The position numbers and the translations under genes were made by a program. Shown in pieces: positions 56,301 to 63,700 of a stretch of DNA of 64,000 bases; the first letter of the stretch is position 1, and each line of letters starts with the position of its first letter. The notes beneath the pieces were generated by a model. The model saw nothing but the letters and a program-made list of their open reading frames with translations. It did no database searches and was not told the DNA's origin. The DNA is taken from contig OZ020245.1 in assembly GCA_963971285.1 (NCBI GenBank), positions 23,822,983 through 23,886,982 on the forward strand. The letters run 5' to 3'. The stretch comes from Astropecten irregularis. Lineage: Eukaryota; Echinodermata; Asteroidea; Paxillosida; Astropectinidae.

Positions 56301-59300
56301 GTTACACTCTTTCAACATGGGCAAGGTTGGGCAAACAAGCTTATATATTTATCATTCCACCGAGTTTGGGGCACCATTTCTGACTGTGTCCCTGTTTAAA
56401 GGGAGCATATAGGATTGAGTTTGAGACAGAAAATGAACTCAACAGTTCGTAAACAGTGCAAACAGTCACCATGGGAAATCTTGGTTCATCAGATGCTGGG
56501 TATTTCAAGCAAATCAAGATTTAGTGTCTTTTCCAAAGATCGTTCGTCCGAACGATTTTTTGAACAAACATAAAGTAAACTATTCTTCGTGTTTTATAAG
56601 AAAAATCAAGTCGGGTTTTCGCTATTTTCTCGTGACTCAGATGTCCGATAGAGCTCAAATTTTCACAGGTTTATTATTTCATGTACATGTTTGATCAGAC
56701 AAAGTATGAGTGCAGTCCTGTTCATCAGTGAACTCGCACCCTCTATTATCCCTAACTTGGGGCCTATTTGTGTAAGGATCGCAATCAAAGATCTGGCACG
56801 CAAAAACTGCTCTGGGTCACATTTTTAGCGTATCCTGCCTGTGAACGTGAATTTGTAAGATCAAATATGGCGCCCAAGATCCGCAGCGAAACAAAAAGGC
56901 CCTTAATGGTGCATACTTTCACTGTTCTGCAAATGAGAATGGAGTCAATCTGCTCCTTGAACAGGGAGATACATGTACGCACATGATGATACTTAAGTCA
57001 TGGTGATGAATAATATAAAGACAACGTTCACAGTGAGCTGTTGATACACTTACCAGTACAGGACCTCATCATCAAAGTCCATATCAAAGCGAAAGTGAAT
57101 CAGACCAACGGGCGTGTTATCCGTTTCCCTGGCGATGAGATACCACGCCCTGTCATCTATCATCTCTTCTTTCTTGTCATGTGACCTCCAGCCGCTGTTG
57201 CTGTTCTCGTACCTGTAGAGGATAACAGATTTGTCTTTTAACGGCTCAATCATTTTCCATTCTCCAAAAGAATGCCGTTGGAAACAAATACTTTCCATCA
57301 AAACCAACCATTTTCCATGTGGAGTTATTCACTAGCAAACTAGATTTATACAAGTAATAAACTGATGCAAACTGCTCATCAGCCAGAATAGTGACCTAAA
57401 ATATATATAATGCTTGGAGTTAGGAGGGCCTGACACGTTTCGATCCTAGCAGAATCTTTATAAAAGGCTAAATGACAAGAGGACAAGAACATGCAAGTAA
57501 AGATACACATAAATGGATGAGAGGATTGGGACAAAAGAGGGGTATAGGGAGGGTGAGAGTGGGTAAGATCATAAGATCTTGTCATTTAGCCTTCGATAAA
57601 GATCCTGCTAGGATTGAAACGTGTCAGGCCCTCCTAAGAAGCACTAACTAGATTTATGTATAATCATCAAATAACCACAAGGGAAACTGACTGAATTTTA
57701 TGTCATTGAAAGGAAAAACAAAGAAAAATTGACAGGAGTGGGATTCGAACCAGCGATTTTCTAATTTATGTATGCTTGGAGTAAGGAAGGCCTGACGTTT
57801 TGATCCTAGGATCTTTCTCAAAAGCTAAAATTGAAGAAGATCCTGCTAGATCAAAACGTCAAGCATTTTATATATTTCAGGTCATTATTTTGGTTGATGA
57901 GCAGTTTGCAGCGGTTTATTACCGGTACTTGGTACAGATTTATGTACCTTAATCAAGTAAAACCTCAAGTTTCATCTTTTCCCCTTAAACAAGTAATACA
58001 CTGCTACTGTACATACAACTCATCAACCAAAAGAATGACCTAAATTTCTTGGATCATGAAAAAACCACAAGGGAAACTGACTTAATTTAAAGTCCTTGAA
58101 AAGTGAACAAAGAAAAATTGACAGACAAACGAACAAGGTAATTGACTATTGGGGTCACCACCAACGTATGCCTGGATGGCTCAGTTGGTAGAGCGCCTGT
58201 ACGGTATTCAGGAGGTCGCCGGTTCGAACCCAGCTCCAGTCAATTTTTCTTTGTTCACTTTTCAATAAATTTCTTGGAGTTAAGATGGCCTGACATTCCA
58301 ATCCTAAAGTTCAGGATTTTTCTCAAAGGCTATATAAAATGAGAAAGATTCTGCTAGGATCAAAACATCAAGCCCTAAACTCCATGCATCTTTTCCATAA
58401 AAAGATCACATTTTCAAAAGCGTCACAAGCAGTTTCCAAACAAGAAGAGATGAATGAAGGGCATCTTTCCTTCCAATGACAGCATCTTCAACTGCTCTGA
58501 TCTACTTACAGTGTTTGCATGTTTTTCTTGGTGAGTTCAAAAGCCCAGTCTAATGTCTCTTGATCAAGACTTGTACTCCTCTTGCAATCTACCGTCAGGT
58601 TCAACCTAAACAATGAAAATCAACCAAATTGAAACGCTTGATGTTAAAAGCCCAGGTTCACAAAAATGTAACAATACAGGCCTAGAATTTGGTTATGAAA
58701 AAGGGGCAAGGCCACTTTTCCATTGCAAGGGGCACTTCCATTGGAAAATCATAATGTCTATCGAGACATTTAAAATAATAATAATATTTATTATCTAAAG
58801 CCTATTACATCATAGCACAGATCTCAGCAGGCTGTACATAGGTAAAAACACTAAGATACGAAGGGGGCACCAAGGCCAAGAACCAGGCCAACGAAGGTCA
58901 TGGCCTCCGTGGCCACTGTTTAATTCAAGGCTTGACAATACAATAAAAGTCAGTATCAATCTGTACTTCCCTTGATGTCTTTTATAAAATTAGGGCAGTC
59001 GTATCAACTTTAAAGCCATGAACACAATTTGATTTTCAAATATTTTTGAACAAAAACAGGTCAATGGACCAATTGCAAGACCAATGTATGGTACATGCCA
59101 TCACGAGACGAAAACAGTGGTGGGTATCTTTAACATCTCATTTGGTTCAGAACAGCAGTAGAAACGAGCGGAGGAGACTCTTATATCATCCACATTCTTC
59201 TTTGCACGTTTCCACCGCTGCTCTGTGCCAAATATGATACCTACTATACGTCATGGGATGGCATGTAAACATTAGTCACGCAATCGATCTATTGAAATCC

Positions 59301-59439
59301 TGAGCTCCACAATGTGGGGTAAGGCATTGACTTACCCATTTCTGTTGTACTTCTTGAACGGTGCGAGACTGGACATCGGATCTTCAAGGTTGTTAGCTGC
59401 ATCGACGACGGCTTGAGATATAGCGAAGGATGCCTGCTC
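50201..59439 (-). CDS. NAA40: NAA40 (N-alpha-acetyltransferase 40, NatD), lacking the first exon
   Basis: NatD transfers acetyl from acetyl-CoA to the N-terminal serine of histones H4 and H2A. Exons in transcript order: 59439-59336, 58605-58510, 57212-57054, 55862-55779, 54309-54232, 50327-50201. All have AG/GT borders and join in frame into 215 codons plus TAA. Landmarks match the human protein in order: FKKYNRNGLN, DWAFELTKKNMQTLYE, MIDDRAWYLIA, HFRFD, DEVLYCYEIQL, the acetyl-CoA loop RRKGLGKFLMQIL, MKKVMLTVFQ, FEIDETSPS. The GNAT fold is complete. About 20 N-terminal residues (a basic segment in relatives) are missing; their exon must lie right of 59439, perhaps beyond the retrotransposon or outside the window. 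Confidence 0.94.
50433..50588 (-). mobile_element. Foldback tRNA-like SINE, copy 3, with 10-bp target duplication
   Basis: AATTCACAGA flanks it at 50423-50432 and 50589-50598. From the left: the tail complement (ATCATCAAATAACCACAAGG), GAACAAAGAAAAATTGAC, a hairpin made of the two tRNA-like halves (GGCGACCTCCTG / CAGGAGGTCGCC) and GTCTTTGTTCACC. It is an internally deleted copy. Confidence 0.8.
52624..52981 (+). mobile_element. Foldback tRNA-like SINE, copy 4
   Basis: Two copies of the constant tail (TTAAATTCAGTCAGTTTCCC ... TTGATGAT) lie at 52624-52666 and 52936-52981. Between them are GGTTTCACGGCTTCTGACTG, GGACACCACCAACGTAGGGC and a sense tRNA-like block. The doubled tail suggests a tandem or secondary insertion. 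Confidence 0.7.
52843..52912 (+). repeat. tRNA-like segment in the SINE (not a functional tRNA)
   Basis: GGCTGGAATGCTCAGTTGGT + AGAGCG (A box) and GGTTCGAATCC (B box) are intact, with CCTGT..TCAGG as anticodon stem. Position 33 is C instead of T and the acceptor stem does not pair, so this is a retroposed relic. The loop would read GGT (Thr-like), which is a guess. Confidence 0.6.
53428..53748. repeat. Repeat segment shared with 56545-56735, joined to a TTAA-family right half
   Basis: CACACTTTGTCTGTTCCAGC, GAAATAATAAGCCTGTGAAA and GAGAAAATAGCGAAAACC recur inverted at 56545-56735. From 53575 on the sequence follows the TTAA-family body (TTTACTAATTTCAGGATAAA, CATTTCTGTTTGGGTATG) to a decayed end ACTGTACCTATAAA. 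Confidence 0.55.
53959..54175. mobile_element. Foldback element GGGACCAATTTCAT, copy 2
   Basis: GGGACCAATTTCATGGCGCT and AGCAGCGCCGTGAAATTGGC are inverted ends. The interior (TCACAAGTGATACACAACAC, TTTGGTTGTTAACCC) is the complement of 19449-19689. Confidence 0.7.
54232..54309 (-). CDS. NAA40: NAA40 exon (MKKVMLTVF)
   Basis: It encodes TEMKKVMLTVFQENTTAFNF and FKNVL with split Lys codons at both ends. It corresponds to MKKVMLTVFKHNHGAYQFF of vertebrates. Acceptor CATACCAG|G, donor CTCAA|GTGAGT; 78 nt. Confidence 0.93.
54410..54700 (+). mobile_element. Foldback tRNA-like SINE, copy 5 (most complete), 11-bp target duplication
   Basis: ATTACATTCCA flanks it at 54399-54409 and 54701-54711. Order: TTGAAAAGTGAACAAAG; an antisense tRNA-like block (GGATTCGAACC...CCAACTGAGCTACCCAGCC); GTTGGTGGTGTCCCAAATAG; TTTGGCAGTCAGAAGCC; a sense tRNA-like block (GGTAGAGCACC...GGTTCGAATCC); TTCTTTGTTCACCTTTCAA; constant tail CAGTCAGTTTCCC ... 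TTGTGGTTATTTGATGAT. The two tRNA-like halves and the arms make a long foldback. Confidence 0.85.
54899..55291. mobile_element. TTAA-flanked foldback element, variant family
   Basis: TTAAAGGGCATGTACATTGT at the left, ACAATG..GTATATGCCCTTTAA region at the right. The body shares CTGGATAAATACAGCATTTC and GTTTCTACCATTACC with the main TTAA family, but the terminal repeat differs (GGGCAT for GGTAGT). Confidence 0.65.
55288..55684. mobile_element. TTAA-type foldback element, copy 7
   Basis: It starts in the same TTAA (55288-55291) that ends the previous element: CCTTTAAAGGTAATATCATAC. Right end CCAAAGTATGATAATACCTTTA. About 395 bp, slightly longer than the family because of AT insertions. Confidence 0.7.
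55779..55862 (-). CDS. NAA40: NAA40 exon (acetyl-CoA binding loop)
   Basis: It encodes (C)YEIQLVESVRRKGLGKFL and MQILSLLAH. RRKGLG is the R/Q-x-x-G-x-G acetyl-CoA pyrophosphate loop of GNAT enzymes. The Cys codon TG|T is split with the previous exon. Donor CACAA|GTGAGT; 84 nt. Confidence 0.95.
55945..56240. repeat. Foldback element whose left terminus is amplified as nine 20-bp tandem copies
   Basis: ATTTCACGAAACACTTAAAG (20 bp) is repeated about nine times at 55949-56131 with only G/A changes (CACGAA/CACAAA). It continues into a single body TGTGATGTCACAATACAAAT...GAAGTGTTTCGTGAAATAGG, whose right end is the inverted match of the same 20-mer. Body shared with 30594-30745. Confidence 0.85.
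56545..56735. repeat. Inverted copy of the repeat at 53428-53560
   Basis: GGGTTTTCGCTATTTTCTCG, TTTTCACAGGTTTATTATTT and CAGACAAAGTATGAGTGC are the complement of the segment at 53440-53560. Confidence 0.55.
57054..57212 (-). CDS. NAA40: NAA40 exon (GNAT core)
   Basis: It encodes YENSNSGWRSHDKKEEMIDD, RAWYLIARETDNTPVGLIHF and RFDMDFDDEVLY. Closely follows the human block [20 protein letters not shown]. Acceptor CCTCTACAG|G, donor TACTG|GTAAGT; 159 nt. The apparent upstream in-frame Met at 57307 is intronic. Confidence 0.95.
57365..57650. mobile_element. Penelope-like family B, head-to-head inverted dimer
   Basis: The left half (57365-57470) is the complement of family B (CTGCTCATCAGCCAGAATAG, TGCTTGGAGTTAGGAGGGCC, GTTTCGATCCTAGCAGAATC). 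The right half (57585-57640) is direct (GATAAAGATCCTGCTAGG, TTGAAACGTGTCAGGCCCTC). About 110 bp of unrelated sequence separates them. Family assignment is inference from the stem-GAAAC core and the inverted dimer form. Confidence 0.45.
57662..57763 (-). mobile_element. Foldback tRNA-like SINE, copy 6 (5'-truncated), 10-bp target duplication
   Basis: ATTTATGTAT flanks it at 57652-57661 and 57764-57773. It holds the tail complement, ACAAAGAAAAATTGACAGG and GGATTCGAACCAGCG, and stops inside the tRNA-like part. It sits within family B sequence. Confidence 0.75.
57764..57915 (+). mobile_element. Penelope-like family B, second inverted dimer
   Basis: TGCTTGGAGTAAGGAAGGCC, TTTTGATCCTAGGATC at the left; GATCCTGCTAGATCAAAACG, AAGCATTTTATATATTTCAG and GTCATTATTTTGGTTGATG at the right. 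The dimer is more compact than the one at 57365. Confidence 0.45.
58054..58265 (-). mobile_element. Foldback tRNA-like SINE, copy 7, 13-bp target duplication
   Basis: TAAATTTCTTGGA flanks it at 58041-58053 and 58266-58278. In tail-defined orientation: TTGAAAAGTGAACAAAG, an antisense tRNA-like block, GTTGGTGGTGACCCCAATAG, then directly the second arm and the tail. The second tRNA-like half is deleted. Confidence 0.82.
58170..58243 (+). repeat. tRNA-like segment inside the SINE
   Basis: GCCTGGATGGCTCAGTTGGT + AGAGCG and GGTTCGAACCC form intact A and B boxes. The anticodon arm CCTGT-ACGGTAT-TCAGG is imperfect. It is embedded in a duplicated-flank SINE, so it is not called as a tRNA gene. Confidence 0.6.
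58510..58605 (-). CDS. NAA40: NAA40 exon (DWAFELTKKNMQ)
   Basis: It encodes LNLTVDCKRSTSLDQETLDW and AFELTKKNMQT, matching LNVSIECKRV...DWAFDLTKTNMQTMYE of human NAA40. Acceptor TTGTTTAG|G, donor ACACT|GTAAGT; 96 nt. Confidence 0.94.
58606..59335 (-). other. NAA40 intron
   Basis: It holds the inverted copy of the GGCC-rich repeat (58655-58935). The remainder shows nothing recognisable. Confidence 0.5.
58655..58935 (-). repeat. GGCC-rich dispersed repeat, copy 2 (interrupted)
   Basis: Complement of 13727-13921, split near 58770-58858 by about 90 bp that includes AATAATAATAATATTTATT and CATCATAGCACAGATCTCAG. That insert looks like the tail of another retroposon. Confidence 0.6.
59336..59439 (-). 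CDS. NAA40: NAA40 exon (second coding exon)
   Basis: It encodes EQASFAISQAVVDAANNLED and PMSSLAPFKKYNRNG, aligned with [28 protein letters not shown] of human. Acceptor GCATTATAG|GAG in phase 0; donor AATGG|GTAAGT. Confidence 0.92.
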
Positions 59440-59602
59440 CTATAATGCACATATCATCAACAAAAGCTTGAAAACATGCTCAGCCGTTTTGGTTGATTAT
59501 TTGTCTGTTTGTTTGGGTATTTGTAGCTGTATCTCCAATGAGTGCCAATTGTATGGTATCTTTAACACTACAACTACCCTAACCCACCTGAGTCCTCCAA
59601 AA

Positions 59603-59862
59603 TCCTTCTGGTAGTTTTGGAGGATTTCGGAGGATTCAGGATATAATGTCATTTTCCAAGTGAGGACCACTGGAGGAGTGGCAAGGATTCAGGATAAATG
59701 CGATTTTTAAGGTAGGGCCACTGAAGGATTCTGAAGGATTCAGGATTCAGGTACCTCTCATTTTGAGTAATAAGTGAAATCACTGGAGGACTGTGGAGGA
59801 GTCAGGATGAACGCAGTTTTTAAAGTATGACCATTGGAGGATTGCGGAGGATTCAGGATGGT
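59603..59862. repeat. Imperfect ~75-bp tandem repeat, 3-4 copies
   Basis: GGAGGATTCAGGAT recurs with variants at about 59627, 59687, 59738, 59793 and 59845, each followed by A(T/C)G(T/C)... and a TTTTTAAAG-like spacer, then CCACTGGAGGA. Non-coding. Confidence 0.65.
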
Positions 59863-59889
59863 ACACAGTATTAATGCCCCGAGGGGTTT

Positions 59890-60059
59890 TTAAAGGTAGT
59901 ATCATACTTTGGCAGCATACCGAAACAAAAATTTTCACAGATTTCTGACTGAAATGCTGTATTTATCCAAAAATAAAAGAGAAAAAACTTAAGAAATACT
60001 TTGGCAGTTTTTCACAGTTTACTCAAAAAGTGGGCAGCGTATGGGACTGAAATTTTCAA
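59890..60059. mobile_element. TTAA-type foldback element, copy 8 (right end missing)
   Basis: TTTAAAGGTAGTATCATACT, CTGTATTTATCCAAAAATAA and TTTTTCACAGTTTACTC match the left half of the family. The right half is absent. Confidence 0.65.
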
Positions 60060-60134
60060 ATTCAAATTGATTTGAGAAAGATTCAGCCAAAAACAAATCA
60101 GGAGGTTTGTGGTAGATACTAAACTAAAAATCTC

Positions 60135-60163
60135 CTGATGACGAGCAGAGTAGCTGTTTGAAA
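60135..60163 (+). repeat. Hammerhead-like core
   Basis: CTGATGA, one base, stem GAGCAG/CTGTTT (two G-T pairs) and GAAATG. Exact core I and GAAA, but stem II is weak and helices I and III are not apparent. Confidence 0.35.
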
Positions 60164-60304
60164 TGTTGAACCTTCGGCAAGAACTGCACTTGCTCATAAA
60201 AGAGGCGGATATTCAAGATAATATCACATGGACCTATCACAAACATTCTTATTACCACCATCTCCAACCATGGATGTCACATACAAAAAATCTGGACTTG
60301 CAAT

Positions 60305-60467
60305 TGTAATAGTTTGTATATCTTCGCAGGATGGGGTCTGATTGAGACGATTCAAAGTAGGTTTACATGTCGATATAGATCTGGGTTAGCTTTATTCAGC
60401 GGCCATTACAATGCAAGTCCCTACATGAAACTCGTCGATAGAGGGCGCTAGTCCTACTATCGTTACA
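60305..60467 (-). mobile_element. 3' LTR of the Ty3/gypsy-like element (163 bp)
   Basis: On the minus strand it runs TGTAACGATAGTAGG ... CTATTACA, giving 5-bp inverted ends TGTAA/TTACA. It contains GAATAAAGC (complement at 60390-60398) as polyadenylation signal. It directly follows a polypurine tract. The 5' LTR is outside the window, so the borders are inferred from structure. Confidence 0.7.
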
Positions 60468-60478
60468 CCTTTCCTTTC
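60468..60478 (-). promoter_or_regulatory. Polypurine tract (plus-strand primer site)
   Basis: GAAAGGAAAGG on the minus strand lies immediately before the LTR start TGTAACG, as expected for second-strand priming in LTR elements. Confidence 0.7.
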
Positions 60479-60715
60479 ATAAAAAGAAACAACCTTTGGT
60501 GGGTTTTCTTAGGCTTCTGAGTGCCTATTGAAAAAGCAGATCTAAATCTAAATCTTGCAAAACCAACTCAAGTAACACCAATTACAATTAACATAACAAT
60601 TAACATAGCAAATTGTCAGCAAACAACAACAATTAATGCCAATAAACAACTGTCATTGCAAACAGAAACATTTCTCTTTTGAAACGAGTCGTTCTCTAGA
60701 GTCATTGTCTTGTCC

Positions 60716-63700
60716 TTAATCTGTGACATATTGTTCCAGGTATTTCGGGGTTGTCCGAATTCTGTTGCCTCTTCTCAAGGCGGTTGGCTGTGTGTCAGGT
60801 GGTTGACTCGATGCATTAGATGGTGGATTCGGTGCTTGGCTGTTGTCGGTTTGTGGGGAGATCTCTAGCTGCAGATCTTGCAGGTCTTGTGCAGGAATTG
60901 TGACAGTTTCTGCAGTTTTTCTCAGGTGTTGCCTGTTGGGTCGATACTCTCGACCATTCTCGGCAATGATCTGATAAGACCGAATGCCAACTTGTTTCTG
61001 GACTTGCGCTTTCACCCACACCCTGCTGTCACGTTTGGGTTTGAAGCGCACGGTATCTCCTTCAGACAAGGGAGCAAGTGGTGTGGCATTTCTATCATAG
61101 TAGAAGGCCTGCTTGGCCTGTCTCTGGGTTTTCTTTGCGGAGACATCCTGTATGATTTTGGGTTTGAGCAGTTTGGTAGCTACAGGAATGTCAGTCTTAG
61201 TACGACGGCCAAGAAAGCGCTGAGCAGGTGAGCTGTGAAGTCCTTCGGTTGGTGTGTTGCGCCAGTTGAGTAGGTTTAAGTAGAAATCACCGTGAGTGTG
61301 GTGGGTTTTGATGATTAAGCGCTTCGCTATCTTGACGGCATTTTCGACTTTTCCATTGCTTCGTGTGTATTCACGAGAACTGGTGGTGTGGTCAAATCCG
61401 TATTGCGTGGCAAAGTTCTTGAACTGTTGGGAGTTGAAGGGCGGTCCGTTGTCGCTTTGTAGAGTGTCTGGAATACCATGGCTTGCGAAGTGGCTTTGCA
61501 GTTTCTTGATGATGGCGGTGCCGTCCTTGCTGCCTGTGAGTGTGTCGATCTCAAAATAGTCGGAGTAGTAGTCGACTGTGCATAGGTAGTCGTGCTTTCC
61601 CAGTGTGAATATGTCACAACCAATTTTTTCCCAGGGTCTTTGAGGAATATCATGGCTCAGGAGTGGCTCTCTGGGTTGGCTGGACTGATACGTGTTGCAT
61701 GCTTCACACTTGGAAACAAAGTCTTTCAGTTCACTGGTCATTCCTGGCCAATAAACACATTCTCTGGCCCGTCTGAGAGTACTCTGTATGCCGGTGTGAG
61801 CAGCATGTAGGCGTTGTCGTATGTCTGCTCTTAGTTTCTTAGGGATGACACAGCGATAGCCTTTGAAGACTATGCCATCCTGAGTGGTCAGTTCGTCTCG
61901 AACACTGAAGTAGACATGTGTTTCAGGTGGGCATTCGTGCATTGTCGCTGGCCACCCTACTGTGATAGCTTGTATGACGAGCTGCAGTGCAGAATCACTG
62001 GCTGTAGCCTGTTGGATTTCAGTGAGTCGTTGTCTGGAGAGGGGTAGGGAGGTTGCCATGTTAACACTTTCCACAGCAACTTCCGTCGGTGATCTGTCCA
62101 TTTCTGGGAGGTATGCGCGAGACATTGTGTCGGCCAAGTGCATTTCTGGACCAGGTTTGTACTTGATTTCGATGTCATACTGGTTCAAGCGAATGAGCAG
62201 GCGTTGCAACCGTTTCGGTGCTGCATTGAGTGGTTTCAGTCTGATAGCGACCAGTGGTTTGTGGTCTGTCCACAGAACAGTTTTGCGACCGTAGACATAG
62301 TGGTGGTTGCGTTCCATCCCGAACACGAGAGCCAGCAGCTCCTTCTCGATTTGCGAGTAGCGTGTCTCAGCTGACGTAAGTGCGCAGCTCGCGTATGTGA
62401 TTGGTTGTCCATCCTGTAGCAGAGCAAATCCTAAGCCCTTACAGGATGCGTCTCCTTGGCCCTCGGTGAGAAGTTTCGGGTCAAAGTACCTGAGCACTGG
62501 AGATTCGGATACGCATTGTTTGATGGTTGTGAATGCGTTGTCATGTTCGTCGGTCCAGTTCCAGGCTATGTCTTTGTGAGTAAGTTTTCGCAGAGGCTCA
62601 CAAATGTCTGATAGGTGGGGCAGGAATTTCGCGAGATATTTGACCATGCCAATGAAACGTTGCACTCCCGCAACATCTTGGGGTTTCGGCATGTCCTTTA
62701 TGGCGGCTACCTTGCTGGGGTCCGCCTTGAGTCCGTCGCTAGACAGTACATGTATGTGCCCCATGTATGTGACCTTTGAGCTCTTGAACTCAAGCTTGTC
62801 AAAGTTCAGTTTGATGTGACGCTCTCTGCATCTCAGTAGGAATTGATGGAGGTTCACATCATGATCACGGTTGGCCTCCTCAATTGTGTCACCGCGTCCC
62901 GTAATCAAGATGTCATCTGCTATCTTGTATACGCCAACCAGACCCTCTAGATTGTGGTCCAGTTTTTGTTGGAATATTTCAGGGGCTGGACTGATGCCAA
63001 AAGGCATTCTTTGGTAGCGATATCGCCCCCATGGTGTCTGGAAGGTGGTAAGGTAGGAGGATTCGGTATCAAGTTCACACTGTAGGAAACCGTCCTTACA
63101 GTCAGCCTTAGTGAAGACCTTCACACCTGACATCTGTGGCAAGATGTCGTCGATAATTGGCAGTGGGTAATGCCCCTGTTTGAGAGCATTGTTGAGCGGC
63201 TTGGGGTCGATGCAGACTCCCATCTTCCCATTTGGTTTGGTAACTGTGACCAAACTTGAGACCCAGTCAGTAGGTTCAACAACCTTGGCGATAATTTGTC
63301 GCTCCTCCAAGCGATCGAGTTCTGTTTTTAGTTTGTCTTTTAGTGCGACTGGCACTCGCCTTGGTGGCATGACAGTAGGGGTTGCCGTTTTGTCGAGTTC
63401 AAGATGCACAGTTCCTGGCATGTGTCCAAGTCCGTCAAAGACGTCCGGATAGGCGCTCTTGACGTGCTGTTTTGAGTTCATTGGGGCTTTCGCGATTGAA
63501 GTATGGGGCTTGCACGGCATGTTGATCACTGCGATATTGTGACGCTGTATTTCTATCAAGTTCAACTGTTGTGCAGTGCGAGATCCAATCAGCGGTGTGC
63601 TTTGGCCCTCGATTATCTCGAAAGCCACGTTGTATTTCCGCATGTTTTTAGGGTTCATTAGCGGAATAGTTGCAGTGCCAACAACAGGAACGGTTGCCTG

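Larger units (their letters stand above)
55863..57053 (-). other. NAA40 intron
   Basis: It carries the 20-bp tandem repeat and foldback element (55945-56240) and the repeat 56545-56735. The 72-codon frame around 56768-56986 is not supported as a gene. Confidence 0.5.
57213..58509 (-). other. NAA40 intron with Penelope-like inverted dimers and two SINE copies
   Basis: Family B repeats at 57365-57650 and 57764-57915, with SINE copies at 57662-57763 and 58054-58265. A short family B fragment (58272-58390) follows the second SINE. Confidence 0.55.
59440..60304 (-). other. NAA40 first intron or upstream region
   Basis: The expected ~20-codon lysine-rich first exon could not be identified on the minus strand. 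Contents: an imperfect ~75-bp tandem repeat (59603-59862), a truncated TTAA-type element (59890-60059) and a hammerhead-like core (60135-60163). Confidence 0.45.

Noticed and set aside
56768..56986. 72-codon frame in a NAA40 intron
   Set aside because: No recognisable domain or splice borders; an antisense frame is open over the same stretch.
57213..57307. N-terminal extension of the NAA40 exon back to the Met at 57307
   Set aside because: A clear CTCTACAG acceptor lies at 57213-57220, and the upstream exons join in phase to the residues after it.
58170..58243. Functional tRNA gene
   Set aside because: Same SINE context with a 13-bp target duplication and an imperfect anticodon arm.
60470..60481. 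ATGAAAGGAAAG on the minus strand followed by GT as a first NAA40 exon
   Set aside because: It coincides with the polypurine tract and LTR start of the retrotransposon; the encoded peptide is too short and does not match the family.
60878..63452. Plus-strand frames of 60-117 codons opposite the retrotransposon
   Set aside because: Antisense shadows of the pol frame; no domain features.
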